Assembly (NCBI GenBank): GCA_021821705.1
Contig: JAKACE010000183.1
Span: 1-5,079, forward strand
Length of the DNA: 5,079 nt
Direction of reading: 5' to 3'
From: Actinomycetes bacterium
GTDB taxonomy: Bacteria > Actinomycetota > Acidimicrobiia > Acidimicrobiales > Palsa-688
The stretch's first letter is position 1, and every line of letters begins with the position of its first letter. Shown here piece by piece: positions 1 to 5,079 of this stretch. The position numbers were made by a program, and so were the translations under genes. Below the pieces are notes generated by a model that was not told the origin of the DNA, ran no database searches, and saw nothing but the letters and a program-made list of their open reading frames with translations.

Positions 1-11
1 ACGAGGACCGG

Positions 12-85
12 TCCGGGGTAGTTCAATTGGAAGAACGCCGGACTTTGGATCCGGATGCTTGGAGGTTCGAGCCCTCCCCCCGGAG
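12..85 (+). tRNA. tRNA-Gln (anticodon UUG)
   Basis: The sequence folds into a complete cloverleaf. The acceptor stem is 12-18 with 78-84 (seven pairs). The D stem is GTTC/GAAC (21-24 with 33-36) around a loop holding GG. The anticodon stem CCGGA/TCCGG (38-42 with 50-54) closes the loop CTTTGGA, which places TTG at 45-47. The T stem GGAGG/CCTCC (61-65 with 73-77) closes the loop TTCGAGC. The variable loop is about six bases. Anticodon UUG reads CAA and, by wobble, CAG glutamine codons. The weak first pair (T12-A84) and discriminator G85 are typical of tRNA-Gln. No CCA follows, so the 3' end would be added by nucleotidyltransferase. The gene stands alone here, and no integrase or duplicated 3' end is visible beside it. 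Confidence 0.96.
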
Positions 86-285
86 CTCTGCTCGGCTCGG
101 CTCCGGGCATACCGTTGGCTCCGGGCCCCCGGCGCCCGTTCCCCACTGCCCCACCGGCGTGCGAGCGTCCGTCCGCTAAAGCCCGACGCCGCTTGCGGCC
201 CAGCAGCCGGTGGGAACGGCCGTCCTGGGGCGCACGGGCCCGGGCCGAAAATGGCCCATTGCCTGCTCGGTCCCATGGCACAAAC

Positions 286-313
286 CTGACAAGTGCTCTC
301 GACTAGTTACCTA
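286..313 (+). promoter_or_regulatory. Weak sigma-70-like promoter candidate
   Basis: CTGACA at 286-291 resembles a -35 box (TTGACA with one change). TACCTA at 308-313 is a poor -10 candidate, 16 bases downstream. It lies in the least GC-rich part of the intergenic region, about 190 bp before the ATG. The -10 match is weak and overlaps an inverted repeat (307-331), so this is tentative. Transcription from here would give a leader of roughly 180 bases. Confidence 0.22.
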
Positions 314-333
314 CCGGGCGTGAATGGGTAAGA

Positions 334-431
334 CCTTGGACAAGTACACGTAAGTACCCAAGGGCTCCCCGTGGTCGAGGTGCAACGGGGCCCGTTTGCC
401 CTAACCCCCGGGCCGGCGTCACCGCGCCGGC
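334..431 (+). promoter_or_regulatory. Hairpin-rich candidate 5' leader
   Basis: Three inverted repeats follow one another. CCTTGG (334-339) pairs with CCAAGG (358-363). CCCCGT (367-372) pairs with ACGGGG (385-390) and can be extended by GGG (362-364) with CCC (391-393) across a CT bulge. GCCGGCG (412-418) pairs with CGCCGGC (425-431) around a 6-base loop. G362 and G363 can belong to either of the first two stems, so the two folds compete at their edge. None of the riboswitch cores I know, such as the ydaO type common ahead of actinobacterial cell-wall genes, is recognisable. GC-rich DNA forms such stems often by chance. Confidence 0.3.
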
Positions 432-490
432 AGACTGCCATCTCTGTACCGCAAACGGCGGCTGCCCCGACCTCGGGCCCAATTTCGCAC

Positions 491-496
491 AGGAGG
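491..496 (+). promoter_or_regulatory. Ribosome binding site deciding the start at 503
   Basis: AGGAGG is a full Shine-Dalgarno match, six bases before the ATG at 503. The same frame is open further upstream to a GTG at 371, but that codon has no such site. The residues encoded between 371 and 502 lack protein-like character, whereas translation from 503 begins directly with a signal peptide. This fixes the start. Confidence 0.9.
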
Positions 497-502
497 TATC
501 AC

Positions 503-619
503 ATGCGACCAAACCGATCGCGCGTTCCCCGAAGTACCAGCGCACGGGCAACTCTGTTGGCTTTTTCGACGCTCGCAATGAGTGCCGCTGCTCTCGCTCC
601 GGCGGGCGAGGCTTCTGCC
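503..619 (+). other. Signal peptide of the secreted protein
   Basis: The first 39 residues have six arginines before residue 16, an Ala/Leu-rich core (about 16-32), and a polar end with small residues at -3 and -1 (A37, S38, A39). This is a Sec-type pattern cut by signal peptidase I. The charged region has no twin-arginine motif, and there is no lipobox cysteine, so a lipoprotein is unlikely. Confidence 0.85.
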
Positions 620-2188
620 GCTACAACCACAACCACGACGGCGACGACAGTGCCGGTCGCCGGCTCGAACTGTGCCGCCTCGAGCAGCGGCGAGCAGGTC
701 CTCGACCGCAACGGGTGGGTGGCAAGCAGCAACGCCCCTTCATCGTCTTCGGGAGTCGCACCCTATGCCCTCGACGGCAACATCAAGACCCGCTTCACCT
801 CCGACGAGCCTCAGAAGGCCGGCCTGTACTTCCAGGTCGACCTGGGATCCCCGCAAACCTTCAACGAGCTCTCGATGGCAGCCCCCAACTCGGCCACGGA
901 CTACGCCCGCGCCTACAACGTCGAGGTCTCAAACGACGGCAAATCGTGGTCGACGGTAGCGTCCTGCACCGGCAAGGCCACGCCGGAGCTGGTGAGTTTC
1001 CATACCACCGACTCACGTTTCGTGCGGGTGGTCCTCACAGGCTCGTCCAAGACGTACTGGTGGTCCATAGACGAGTTCAACCTCTTGGCCAAGAACGAGA
1101 CCACGACGACCACGACGGTGCCGCCGCAGGCCACGGCCACCTCCCTTGCGTCGTCCGCCAACCCGGCCCCGCTCGGCCAGAGCGTCACCTACACGGCCAC
1201 CATCACCCCCAAGCCGGTCGGCGGCACCGTCAGCTTCTTCGCCAACGGCACGGCGGTCACCAGCTGCGCAGCCGTACCGGTGAACACTTCGAACGGCCAG
1301 GCCAGCTGCACCACACCGACCACGTCGAGCGGCTCGGTCGCCGTCCAGGCGTTCTACTCCGGTGCCGGCCGCTTCAAGCCTTCGACCTCCCCCCTGCTGG
1401 CGGAAAAGGTCAACCCGCCGGCGGCGGGCTACTGGCTCACCACCGCCAACGGCCAGGTCTTCGCCCTGGGCGCAGCCGTCAACTACGGCAACATGCAGAC
1501 CTCCGCCGCCACCGGGCCGGTCGTGGGCATGGCTGCAACCCCCGATGCGCACGGGTACTGGCTGGTGACACGGAGCGGCAAGGTGTCCGCCTTCGGGGAC
1601 GCCAAGTTCTACGGGGACCTGCCCGGGCTGGGCAAGCACGTGACCGACATCGTCGCCATCGCCCCCACCGCCGACGCCAAGGGCTACTACCTGGTCGGCG
1701 CGGACGGCGGGTTCTTCACGTTCGGCGACGCCAAGTTCCACGGCTCGCTGCCAGGTATCCACGTGCGGGTGAAGGATGTCGTCGGCATGGTGGCATCCCC
1801 GAGCGGTAGCGGCTACCTACTGGTTGGCGCCGACGGCGGCGTGTTCACGTTCGGCACGACACGCTTCTACGGTTCCCTGCCCGGTATCGGTAAGCACGTC
1901 CACGACATCCGTGCCATCCTTCCGGCGTCGGCGGGGACCGGTTACATCCTGGTCGGTGCCGACGGCGGCGCCTTCAACTTCGGCAGCGGCGTCAGGTTCC
2001 GCGGCTCAGTGCCCGGCGAGGGTGTCCGGGTGTCCGACATCGTAGGTATCGCCCTTACCACAGACGACAACGGCTACTACATGGCCGGGGCCGACGGGCG
2101 TGTCTTCCCCTTCGGTGACGCACAGTCCTGGCCTACCCCGGCCAACCTGACCGGGTCGCTCCCTGTCGCCGCAATAGCGGGGACCTGA
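503..2188 (+). CDS. Secreted modular protein: discoidin (F5/8C) domain, Ig-like domain, six 43-residue repeats
   Basis: Predicted 561-residue exported protein. Residues 1-39 form a signal peptide: a basic start, a hydrophobic stretch from about 16 to 32, and an ASA|AT cleavage site after A39. Residues 41-51 are a Thr-rich linker. Residues 57-197 match an F5/8 type C (discoidin, CBM32-like) domain, with D91-G92, T96-R97-F98, VDLG at 112-115, W186-W187 and a possible C57-C155 disulfide. A second Thr linker (200-208) leads to a bacterial Ig-like domain (about 210-302) with C255 and C269 close together. Six repeats follow, starting with GY at 309, 351, 394, 437, 480 and 524, of the form GYxLVGADGGxFxFG..FxGSLPG. 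Discoidin domains usually bind sugars or surface glycans, so adhesion or glycan binding outside the cell is inferred. No catalytic motif, sortase signal or C-terminal membrane segment is visible. The gene appears monocistronic and ends 36 bases before a strong hairpin. The exact function is unknown. Confidence 0.92.
   Translation: MRPNRSRVPRSTSARATLLAFSTLAMSAAALAPAGEASAATTTTTTATTVPVAGSNCAASSSGEQVLDRNGWVASSNAPSSSSGVAPYALDGNIKTRFTSDEPQKAGLYFQVDLGSPQTFNELSMAAPNSATDYARAYNVEVSNDGKSWSTVASCTGKATPELVSFHTTDSRFVRVVLTGSSKTYWWSIDEFNLLAKNETTTTTTVPPQATATSLASSANPAPLGQSVTYTATITPKPVGGTVSFFANGTAVTSCAAVPVNTSNGQASCTTPTTSSGSVAVQAFYSGAGRFKPSTSPLLAEKVNPPAAGYWLTTANGQVFALGAAVNYGNMQTSAATGPVVGMAATPDAHGYWLVTRSGKVSAFGDAKFYGDLPGLGKHVTDIVAIAPTADAKGYYLVGADGGFFTFGDAKFHGSLPGIHVRVKDVVGMVASPSGSGYLLVGADGGVFTFGTTRFYGSLPGIGKHVHDIRAILPASAGTGYILVGADGGAFNFGSGVRFRGSVPGEGVRVSDIVGIALTTDDNGYYMAGADGRVFPFGDAQSWPTPANLTGSLPVAAIAGT
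1427..2185 (+). repeat. Six in-frame repeats of about 129 bp (43 residues)
   Basis: Repeat starts fall at 1427, 1553, 1682, 1811, 1940 and 2072, giving spacings of 126, 129, 129, 129 and 132 bp. Each unit has a GY pair, a DG turn, an aromatic-x-FG strand, an F/Y-x-G-S-L-P-G segment and a strand ending in IVGIA or similar. Units 3, 4 and 5 are closest to each other in protein and DNA, which suggests the array grew from the middle. Unit 1 lacks the GSLPG segment, and unit 6 replaces it with a Pro/Thr-rich stretch. A unit of this length with several short strands would suit one blade of a beta-propeller, which would be six-bladed here. That fold is an inference. Confidence 0.85.
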
Positions 2189-2224
2189 GCAGCACCGGTC
2201 GAGCGCGGCACCATACTGCAAGGC

Positions 2225-2258
2225 CACACGGGCCGGCCCGGAGGGGCCGGCCCGTGTG
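2225..2258. terminator. Strong hairpin between convergent genes, probable bidirectional terminator
   Basis: A perfect 15-bp stem (2225-2239 with 2244-2258) closes a 4-base loop, GGAG. It lies 36 bases after the stop of the secreted-protein gene and 33 bases after the stop of the hydrolase gene, so it can serve both strands. There is no T tract on either side. U-less hairpins of this kind are common at gene ends in high-GC actinobacteria. Confidence 0.8.
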
Positions 2259-2291
2259 CGCGCCCACCTGCCCCGAGGGGGGGCCCCACGA

Positions 2292-4481
2292 TCAGCCGAC
2301 GGGGGCGCTTGCGGGCAACGGGCCCTCACCTCCGGCCACTTCGATTTCGACAGAGCCGCAGATGTCCTCGCAACTGCGGCCCACTTCGACGCGGTAGCTG
2401 CCTGCGTCCACGTACCACCCGCTGCGGGAACGGTGCAAGCTGCGGGAGCGGTCCGGGTCCCGCCCGTCGAGCCTGGCCAGGATGGCAGGCCACTCCGGGT
2501 CGGCGACGTCGTAGTAGGCGAAACTCCGCTCGTTGAGCTCGACCCGCGCCGTCGTCCTCTCCCCTGGCTGCAGCTTGACCTTCACGAAACCCTTGAGCAT
2601 CTTGACCGGCCGGAGCCGGCCTCCGGGCACCAGTTCCCCCCCGCCCGGCGGGGCCACGTAGACCTGGACGACTTCGCTCCCGGGGCGTGTGCCCACGTTT
2701 TCGAGGTCGACCTCGATCCTCAACGCCCCCCCGCTGCCAAGGGTGGACGAAGTGGCCCTGATGTTGCTCATGGTGATCGTCGTGTAGGACAGGCCATGCC
2801 CGAAGGGGAACAGGACGGGCAGGTAGCGGGCCTGGTACCACCGGTAACCGACCAATTGGCGCTCACCGTAGCGTACGACGCTGGACTCGGCGGGGAAGTT
2901 GCCGAACGCCGGGGTGTGCTCCAGCCGCTGAGGCAGCGTGACCGGTAGGCGCCCGCCCGGTTCGGCCTCGCCGACCAGGACGTCGGCTATGGCGTTGGCC
3001 AGCTCCTGGCCGCCGAACCAGCACTGGAGCAAGGCCCGGGCGCGCTCGGCGAAGGGCAGTGCCACGGGGGCACCGGTGTTGAGGACCACAACCGTCGAGG
3101 GGTTCGCGTCCAGCACCCTCTCCACCAGCTCGGCCTGGCGGCCGGGGAGGTCCATGGTGGTGCGGTCGTAGCTCTCGCTCTCCCAGTAGTCGTTGGTGCC
3201 CACCACCACGATGGCGATGTCGGCGGCCCGGGCCGCCTCCTCTGCCGCTCGAATGGATGCTTCTTCACCCGCAAGCGCTGCCGCTTCCTCGGCACTGGCG
3301 GGCAGAGCACAGCCGGGCTCAACCGAGACCTCGACCCCGGGGCCGAGCCGCTGCGCCAGGGCGTCGACGAGCGACAGCTGGTAGTGCGGCCTGACACGGG
3401 CGCTGCCTCCCCCCATGATGGCCAGCCTCCGCGCACCCGGGCCGACCAGGGCGACGCGCCGCAGTGACGACGGCTCGAGGGGCAGCACCCCCTCGTTGGT
3501 GAGCAGGACCATGGCCTCGGTGGCTGCCCGCCTGGCCACCCCCCTGTCCTCGGCGCTGTCCGAGGGGTGCTCGGAGTCGTCACCGGGGTGCTCCAATGCA
3601 CCGACGCGGTCGAAAACACCCAGCAGGCGCCTCGCCATGGCATCGAGGCGGGCCTCGGCCACGCGGCCTTCTTTGACCGCTTCGGCCAGCGCAGGGCCGA
3701 ACGCCCGCCCCGGGCCGGGCATCTCCAGGTCGAGCCCGGCCTGCGCCGCCTCCACCGTCGACGCCAACGCCCACCAGTCGGTCATCACCAGGCCCTCGAA
3801 ACCCCACTCCTGGCGCAGGACCTGGGTGAGCAGCCGGGCGTCGTCGGCGAGGTACCGCCCGTTGAGCCGGTTGTAACTGGTCATCACAGCCAGCACCGAC
3901 GCTTCTCTGACGGCCATCTCGAAGGGCAGCAGGTACAGCTCGCGCAGCGTGCGCTCGTCGACCTCGGACGAGCACATCCGCCGCTCGTGCTCCGTCTCGT
4001 TGCAGACCAGGTGCTTGACCGTGGCCACGACGCCCTCGGACTGCACCGCCCTGATGTAGGCGGCACCGAGCTTGCCCGTGAGGAAGGGGTCTTCCGAGAA
4101 GGCCTCGAAGTTGCGGCCCCAGAGCGGGTGGCGGTGAAGGTTGACCGTCGGCGCAAGCAGGATGTGGGCCGACTTCTGGCGCGCCTGGCGGGCAACAGCG
4201 GCGCTCGCCTGCGCCACCGTCTCGGGGTCCCACGTCGCACCCAGGGCCGAGCCCGAGGGGATGCAAATCGACGGGGTGACGCTCAGGTGGTCGGCCCCCG
4301 TGTTGCCCCGGGCCCCATTGGGCCCGTCGGTCATCTTCACGGCCCGCACTCCAAGGTGCTCGAAGGTGGCTGTGTGCCAGGCGTCCACCCCGGCGCTCAA
4401 GGCCGCCTTCTCGTCGAGCGACATCGCCTCCACCAGGGCGGCGACATCGCGCCCGTGCTTGCCTGTCCCCTGCTCGGTCAC
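2292..4481 (-). CDS. Family 3 glycoside hydrolase, beta-glucosidase type, cytoplasmic
   Basis: This 729-residue protein should remove terminal beta-linked glucose (or a similar sugar) from the non-reducing end of oligosaccharides by the retaining mechanism. The N-terminal barrel (about 13-290) shows TDGPNG (51-56), R123-N124 and the FSEDP segment (128-132), K156-H157 and the nucleophile D235 in VMTDWW. The alpha/beta sandwich (about 318-560) carries the probable acid/base E436 in ESESYDR, followed by the LPGRQ segment. A C-terminal fibronectin-III-like domain spans about 586-715. There is no PA14 insert, signal peptide or membrane segment, so the enzyme is probably intracellular and needs imported sugars. 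The length suits three-domain bacterial members. The start is GTG (4479-4481), three bases after AGGAGGG. Residues about 664-688 are an Arg/Ser-rich extra stretch inside the C-terminal domain. Substrate cannot be fixed from sequence: glucoside, xyloside and related specificities share this fold. Confidence 0.95.
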   Translation of the reverse strand: MTEQGTGKHGRDVAALVEAMSLDEKAALSAGVDAWHTATFEHLGVRAVKMTDGPNGARGNTGADHLSVTPSICIPSGSALGATWDPETVAQASAAVARQARQKSAHILLAPTVNLHRHPLWGRNFEAFSEDPFLTGKLGAAYIRAVQSEGVVATVKHLVCNETEHERRMCSSEVDERTLRELYLLPFEMAVREASVLAVMTSYNRLNGRYLADDARLLTQVLRQEWGFEGLVMTDWWALASTVEAAQAGLDLEMPGPGRAFGPALAEAVKEGRVAEARLDAMARRLLGVFDRVGALEHPGDDSEHPSDSAEDRGVARRAATEAMVLLTNEGVLPLEPSSLRRVALVGPGARRLAIMGGGSARVRPHYQLSLVDALAQRLGPGVEVSVEPGCALPASAEEAAALAGEEASIRAAEEAARAADIAIVVVGTNDYWESESYDRTTMDLPGRQAELVERVLDANPSTVVVLNTGAPVALPFAERARALLQCWFGGQELANAIADVLVGEAEPGGRLPVTLPQRLEHTPAFGNFPAESSVVRYGERQLVGYRWYQARYLPVLFPFGHGLSYTTITMSNIRATSSTLGSGGALRIEVDLENVGTRPGSEVVQVYVAPPGGGELVPGGRLRPVKMLKGFVKVKLQPGERTTARVELNERSFAYYDVADPEWPAILARLDGRDPDRSRSLHRSRSGWYVDAGSYRVEVGRSCEDICGSVEIEVAGGEGPLPASAPVG
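2421..2452 (-). repeat. 18-bp tandem duplication inside the hydrolase gene
   Basis: GCTGCGGGAACGGT (2421-2434, + strand) recurs with one change at 2439-2452, a period of 18 bp, or six codons. On the coding strand it writes RSRS twice, at about residues 678-681 and 684-687. It falls in the Arg/Ser-rich insert of the C-terminal domain and keeps the frame, which suggests a recent slippage or duplication event. Confidence 0.75.
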
Positions 4482-4484
4482 GTA

Positions 4485-4491
4485 CCCTCCT
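4485..4491 (-). promoter_or_regulatory. Ribosome binding site of the hydrolase gene
   Basis: The coding strand reads AGGAGGG here, three bases before the GTG start at 4481-4479. The spacing is somewhat short, but the match is full, and translation from this GTG gives the expected N-terminus of the family. This supports GTG rather than a later start. Confidence 0.85.
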
Positions 4492-4495
4492 GAAT

Positions 4496-4513
4496 TAGCC
4501 CGGTACCGGGCTA
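4496..4513. promoter_or_regulatory. Perfect 18-bp palindrome TAGCCCGGTACCGGGCTA
   Basis: The 18 bases are fully self-complementary. They include the TAG stop of the GAF gene (4513-4511) and end four bases before the hydrolase Shine-Dalgarno sequence. As DNA it could be an operator for a dimeric regulator. As RNA it could form a 7-bp stem with a GUAC loop between the two genes. It does not match the TGGGAGCGCTCCCA-type LacI-family operator known ahead of actinobacterial cellobiose genes. No T tract follows, so a terminator role is less likely. It is the only strong symmetric element at this junction. Confidence 0.5.
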
Positions 4514-5079
4514 TTTGATATCGGGGCCTGTCCGGTAAATAGCCTCGCCGGCATCGTCCGCCAGACGTCGAGCCACCTCGAGGTCCTCTTCGGTTATGAA
4601 ATGGCCGACGTCTTTGGCCAGGCTGAGCACGGCCACGACACGGTCATGGGCCCTCGCCGGAACGACACCGACGGAGCCGATGGCAAGCTTACGCACGAGG
4701 CCATAATCCTGGTCGTCGCGGGTGCCGGCTTCGACTGCTTCGACGGGCAGGATCTGCAACACCGTGGCCTGCCCCGAACGTGCGCAGTCACTTACCAGGC
4801 CACTGGCGTCGGTGGCCGCCCGTTGCCTGCTCAGAAGCTGCTCGGCGACAGCGAGGCGTCCCGGGTCACGGTGGCGGGCCTTGAAGTAGTGCGGTACCCC
4901 GGAGGCGTCCACCAGGTGCACGGCCGCCGCATCGACAAGGAAACCCACCGCGTAGGCGAGCAGTTGCTCGACCACTTCGCCCACCTTGGTCGCAAGCGAC
5001 AACTCCGCCGACAGCCGCTCGAGCGCTTGCGTGCGCAATGCACTGATGGCGCTGCGCCTGCGAGCATCGAGCCCAGCGC
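4511..5079 (-). CDS. GAF-domain protein, C-terminal part (5' end beyond the window)
   Basis: The frame is open to the window edge, so 188 residues are visible and the start is outside. A TTG at 5036-5038 could begin a 175-residue form, but no ribosome binding site precedes it. The residues upstream (LDARRRSAISALRTQAL) continue as a plausible charged helix of the kind that links sensor domains, so an internal start is unlikely. The visible part matches one GAF domain: an early strand (VDAAAVHLVDASG), a later strand (RVVAVLSLAKD), the FITEEDLEVARRLAD helix and a terminal AGEAIYR helix. GAF domains bind small ligands or act as dimer sensors. The chain ends about ten residues after the domain, with no kinase, GGDEF, phosphatase or DNA-binding module, so any output domain must lie upstream. 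The gene ends 29 bases before the hydrolase start on the same strand, which suggests co-transcription. Confidence 0.8.
   Translation of the reverse strand, partial: AGLDARRRSAISALRTQALERLSAELSLATKVGEVVEQLLAYAVGFLVDAAAVHLVDASGVPHYFKARHRDPGRLAVAEQLLSRQRAATDASGLVSDCARSGQATVLQILPVEAVEAGTRDDQDYGLVRKLAIGSVGVVPARAHDRVVAVLSLAKDVGHFITEEDLEVARRLADDAGEAIYRTGPDIK

Larger units (their letters stand above)
86..502. other. Gene-free stretch between tRNA-Gln and the secreted-protein gene
   Basis: I find no convincing gene in these 417 bases. The open frames here are short, rich in Pro/Arg/Ala, lack ribosome binding sites and look like chance frames in GC-rich DNA. The left part holds a direct repeat GGCTCCGGGC (99-108 and 117-126) and a small stem GGGCC/GGCCC (242-246 with 253-257). 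The right part, from about 286, has a weak promoter-like pair and a run of inverted repeats leading to the ribosome binding site at 491-496. It most likely holds the end of the tRNA transcript plus the promoter and 5' leader of the downstream gene. Confidence 0.6.

Noticed and set aside
12..85. tRNA-Gln as an integration site for a mobile element
   Set aside because: No integrase, no repeated tRNA 3' end and no phage-like gene is seen in the window.
300..440. Known riboswitch (ydaO-type c-di-AMP, c-di-GMP, cobalamin) in the leader
   Set aside because: None of the conserved core segments of these classes as I know them could be found, so only an unassigned structured leader is reported.
371..502. 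Upstream extension of the secreted-protein frame to a GTG at 371
   Set aside because: The ATG at 503 has a full AGGAGG six bases upstream and starts a clean signal peptide. The extension would bury the signal peptide behind 44 non-protein-like residues.
1013..1762. 249-residue open frame on the - strand opposite the secreted-protein gene
   Set aside because: It is antisense to the discoidin, Ig-like and repeat-coding region, is biased to Gly/Arg/Val, and has no motif. It is a shadow frame.
715..1809. 364-residue + strand frame overlapping the secreted-protein gene
   Set aside because: It is out of frame with the signal peptide and domains, and its Arg/His/Gly-rich translation shows no fold. 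It is a shadow frame.
1427..2185. CRISPR-like or intergenic repeat array
   Set aside because: The repeats are in frame, diverged at the DNA level, about 129 bp long and code for a regular protein repeat. There are no spacers.
3567..4493. 308-residue open frame on the + strand opposite the hydrolase gene
   Set aside because: It lies wholly antisense to a clear family 3 hydrolase with both catalytic motifs, has no recognisable domain or ribosome binding site, and is rich in Arg/Gly/His/Pro as expected for a shadow frame in GC-rich DNA.
4496..4513. Intrinsic terminator after the GAF gene
   Set aside because: The 7-bp stem has no T tract after it in the direction of transcription and runs straight into the hydrolase ribosome binding site.

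Overview
The window is high-GC DNA that looks like an actinobacterial chromosome, most plausibly from the class Acidimicrobiia. This assignment is an inference. It rests on the GC-rich third codon positions, GTG/TTG-type starts, a tRNA gene without an encoded CCA end, and above all the 43-residue 'GYxLVGADGGVFxFGDAxFxGSLPG' tandem repeats, which I associate with secreted proteins of Acidimicrobiia.

Layout from left to right: a tRNA-Gln(UUG) gene at 12-85 on +; about 417 bp without a gene (86-502) that holds a possible promoter and several hairpins just ahead of the next gene; a secreted modular protein at 503-2188 on + (signal peptide, F5/8C discoidin/CBM32-like domain, bacterial Ig-like domain, six 43-residue repeats); a strong hairpin at 2225-2258 between two convergent genes; a family 3 glycoside hydrolase (beta-glucosidase type) at 2292-4481 on -; and the C-terminal part of a GAF-domain protein at 4511-5079 on -, cut by the window edge. 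A perfect 18-bp palindrome covers the GAF stop codon and sits just ahead of the hydrolase ribosome binding site.

How the genes may work together is only partly readable. The GAF gene and the hydrolase gene share a strand and are 29 bp apart, so they may be co-transcribed, with the palindrome as a control point. The hydrolase has both expected catalytic carboxylates and no signal peptide, so it probably cleaves beta-linked oligosaccharides inside the cell. The secreted protein carries a sugar-binding-type domain and converges on the hydrolase gene. A shared carbohydrate theme is possible, but nothing in the sequence proves a functional link.

I see no mobile element, CRISPR array, integrase or toxin-antitoxin module, and no clearly new multi-gene system. 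The items most worth a second look are the palindrome at the GAF/hydrolase junction, the repeat architecture of the secreted protein, its hairpin-rich leader, and a small tandem duplication inside the hydrolase gene.
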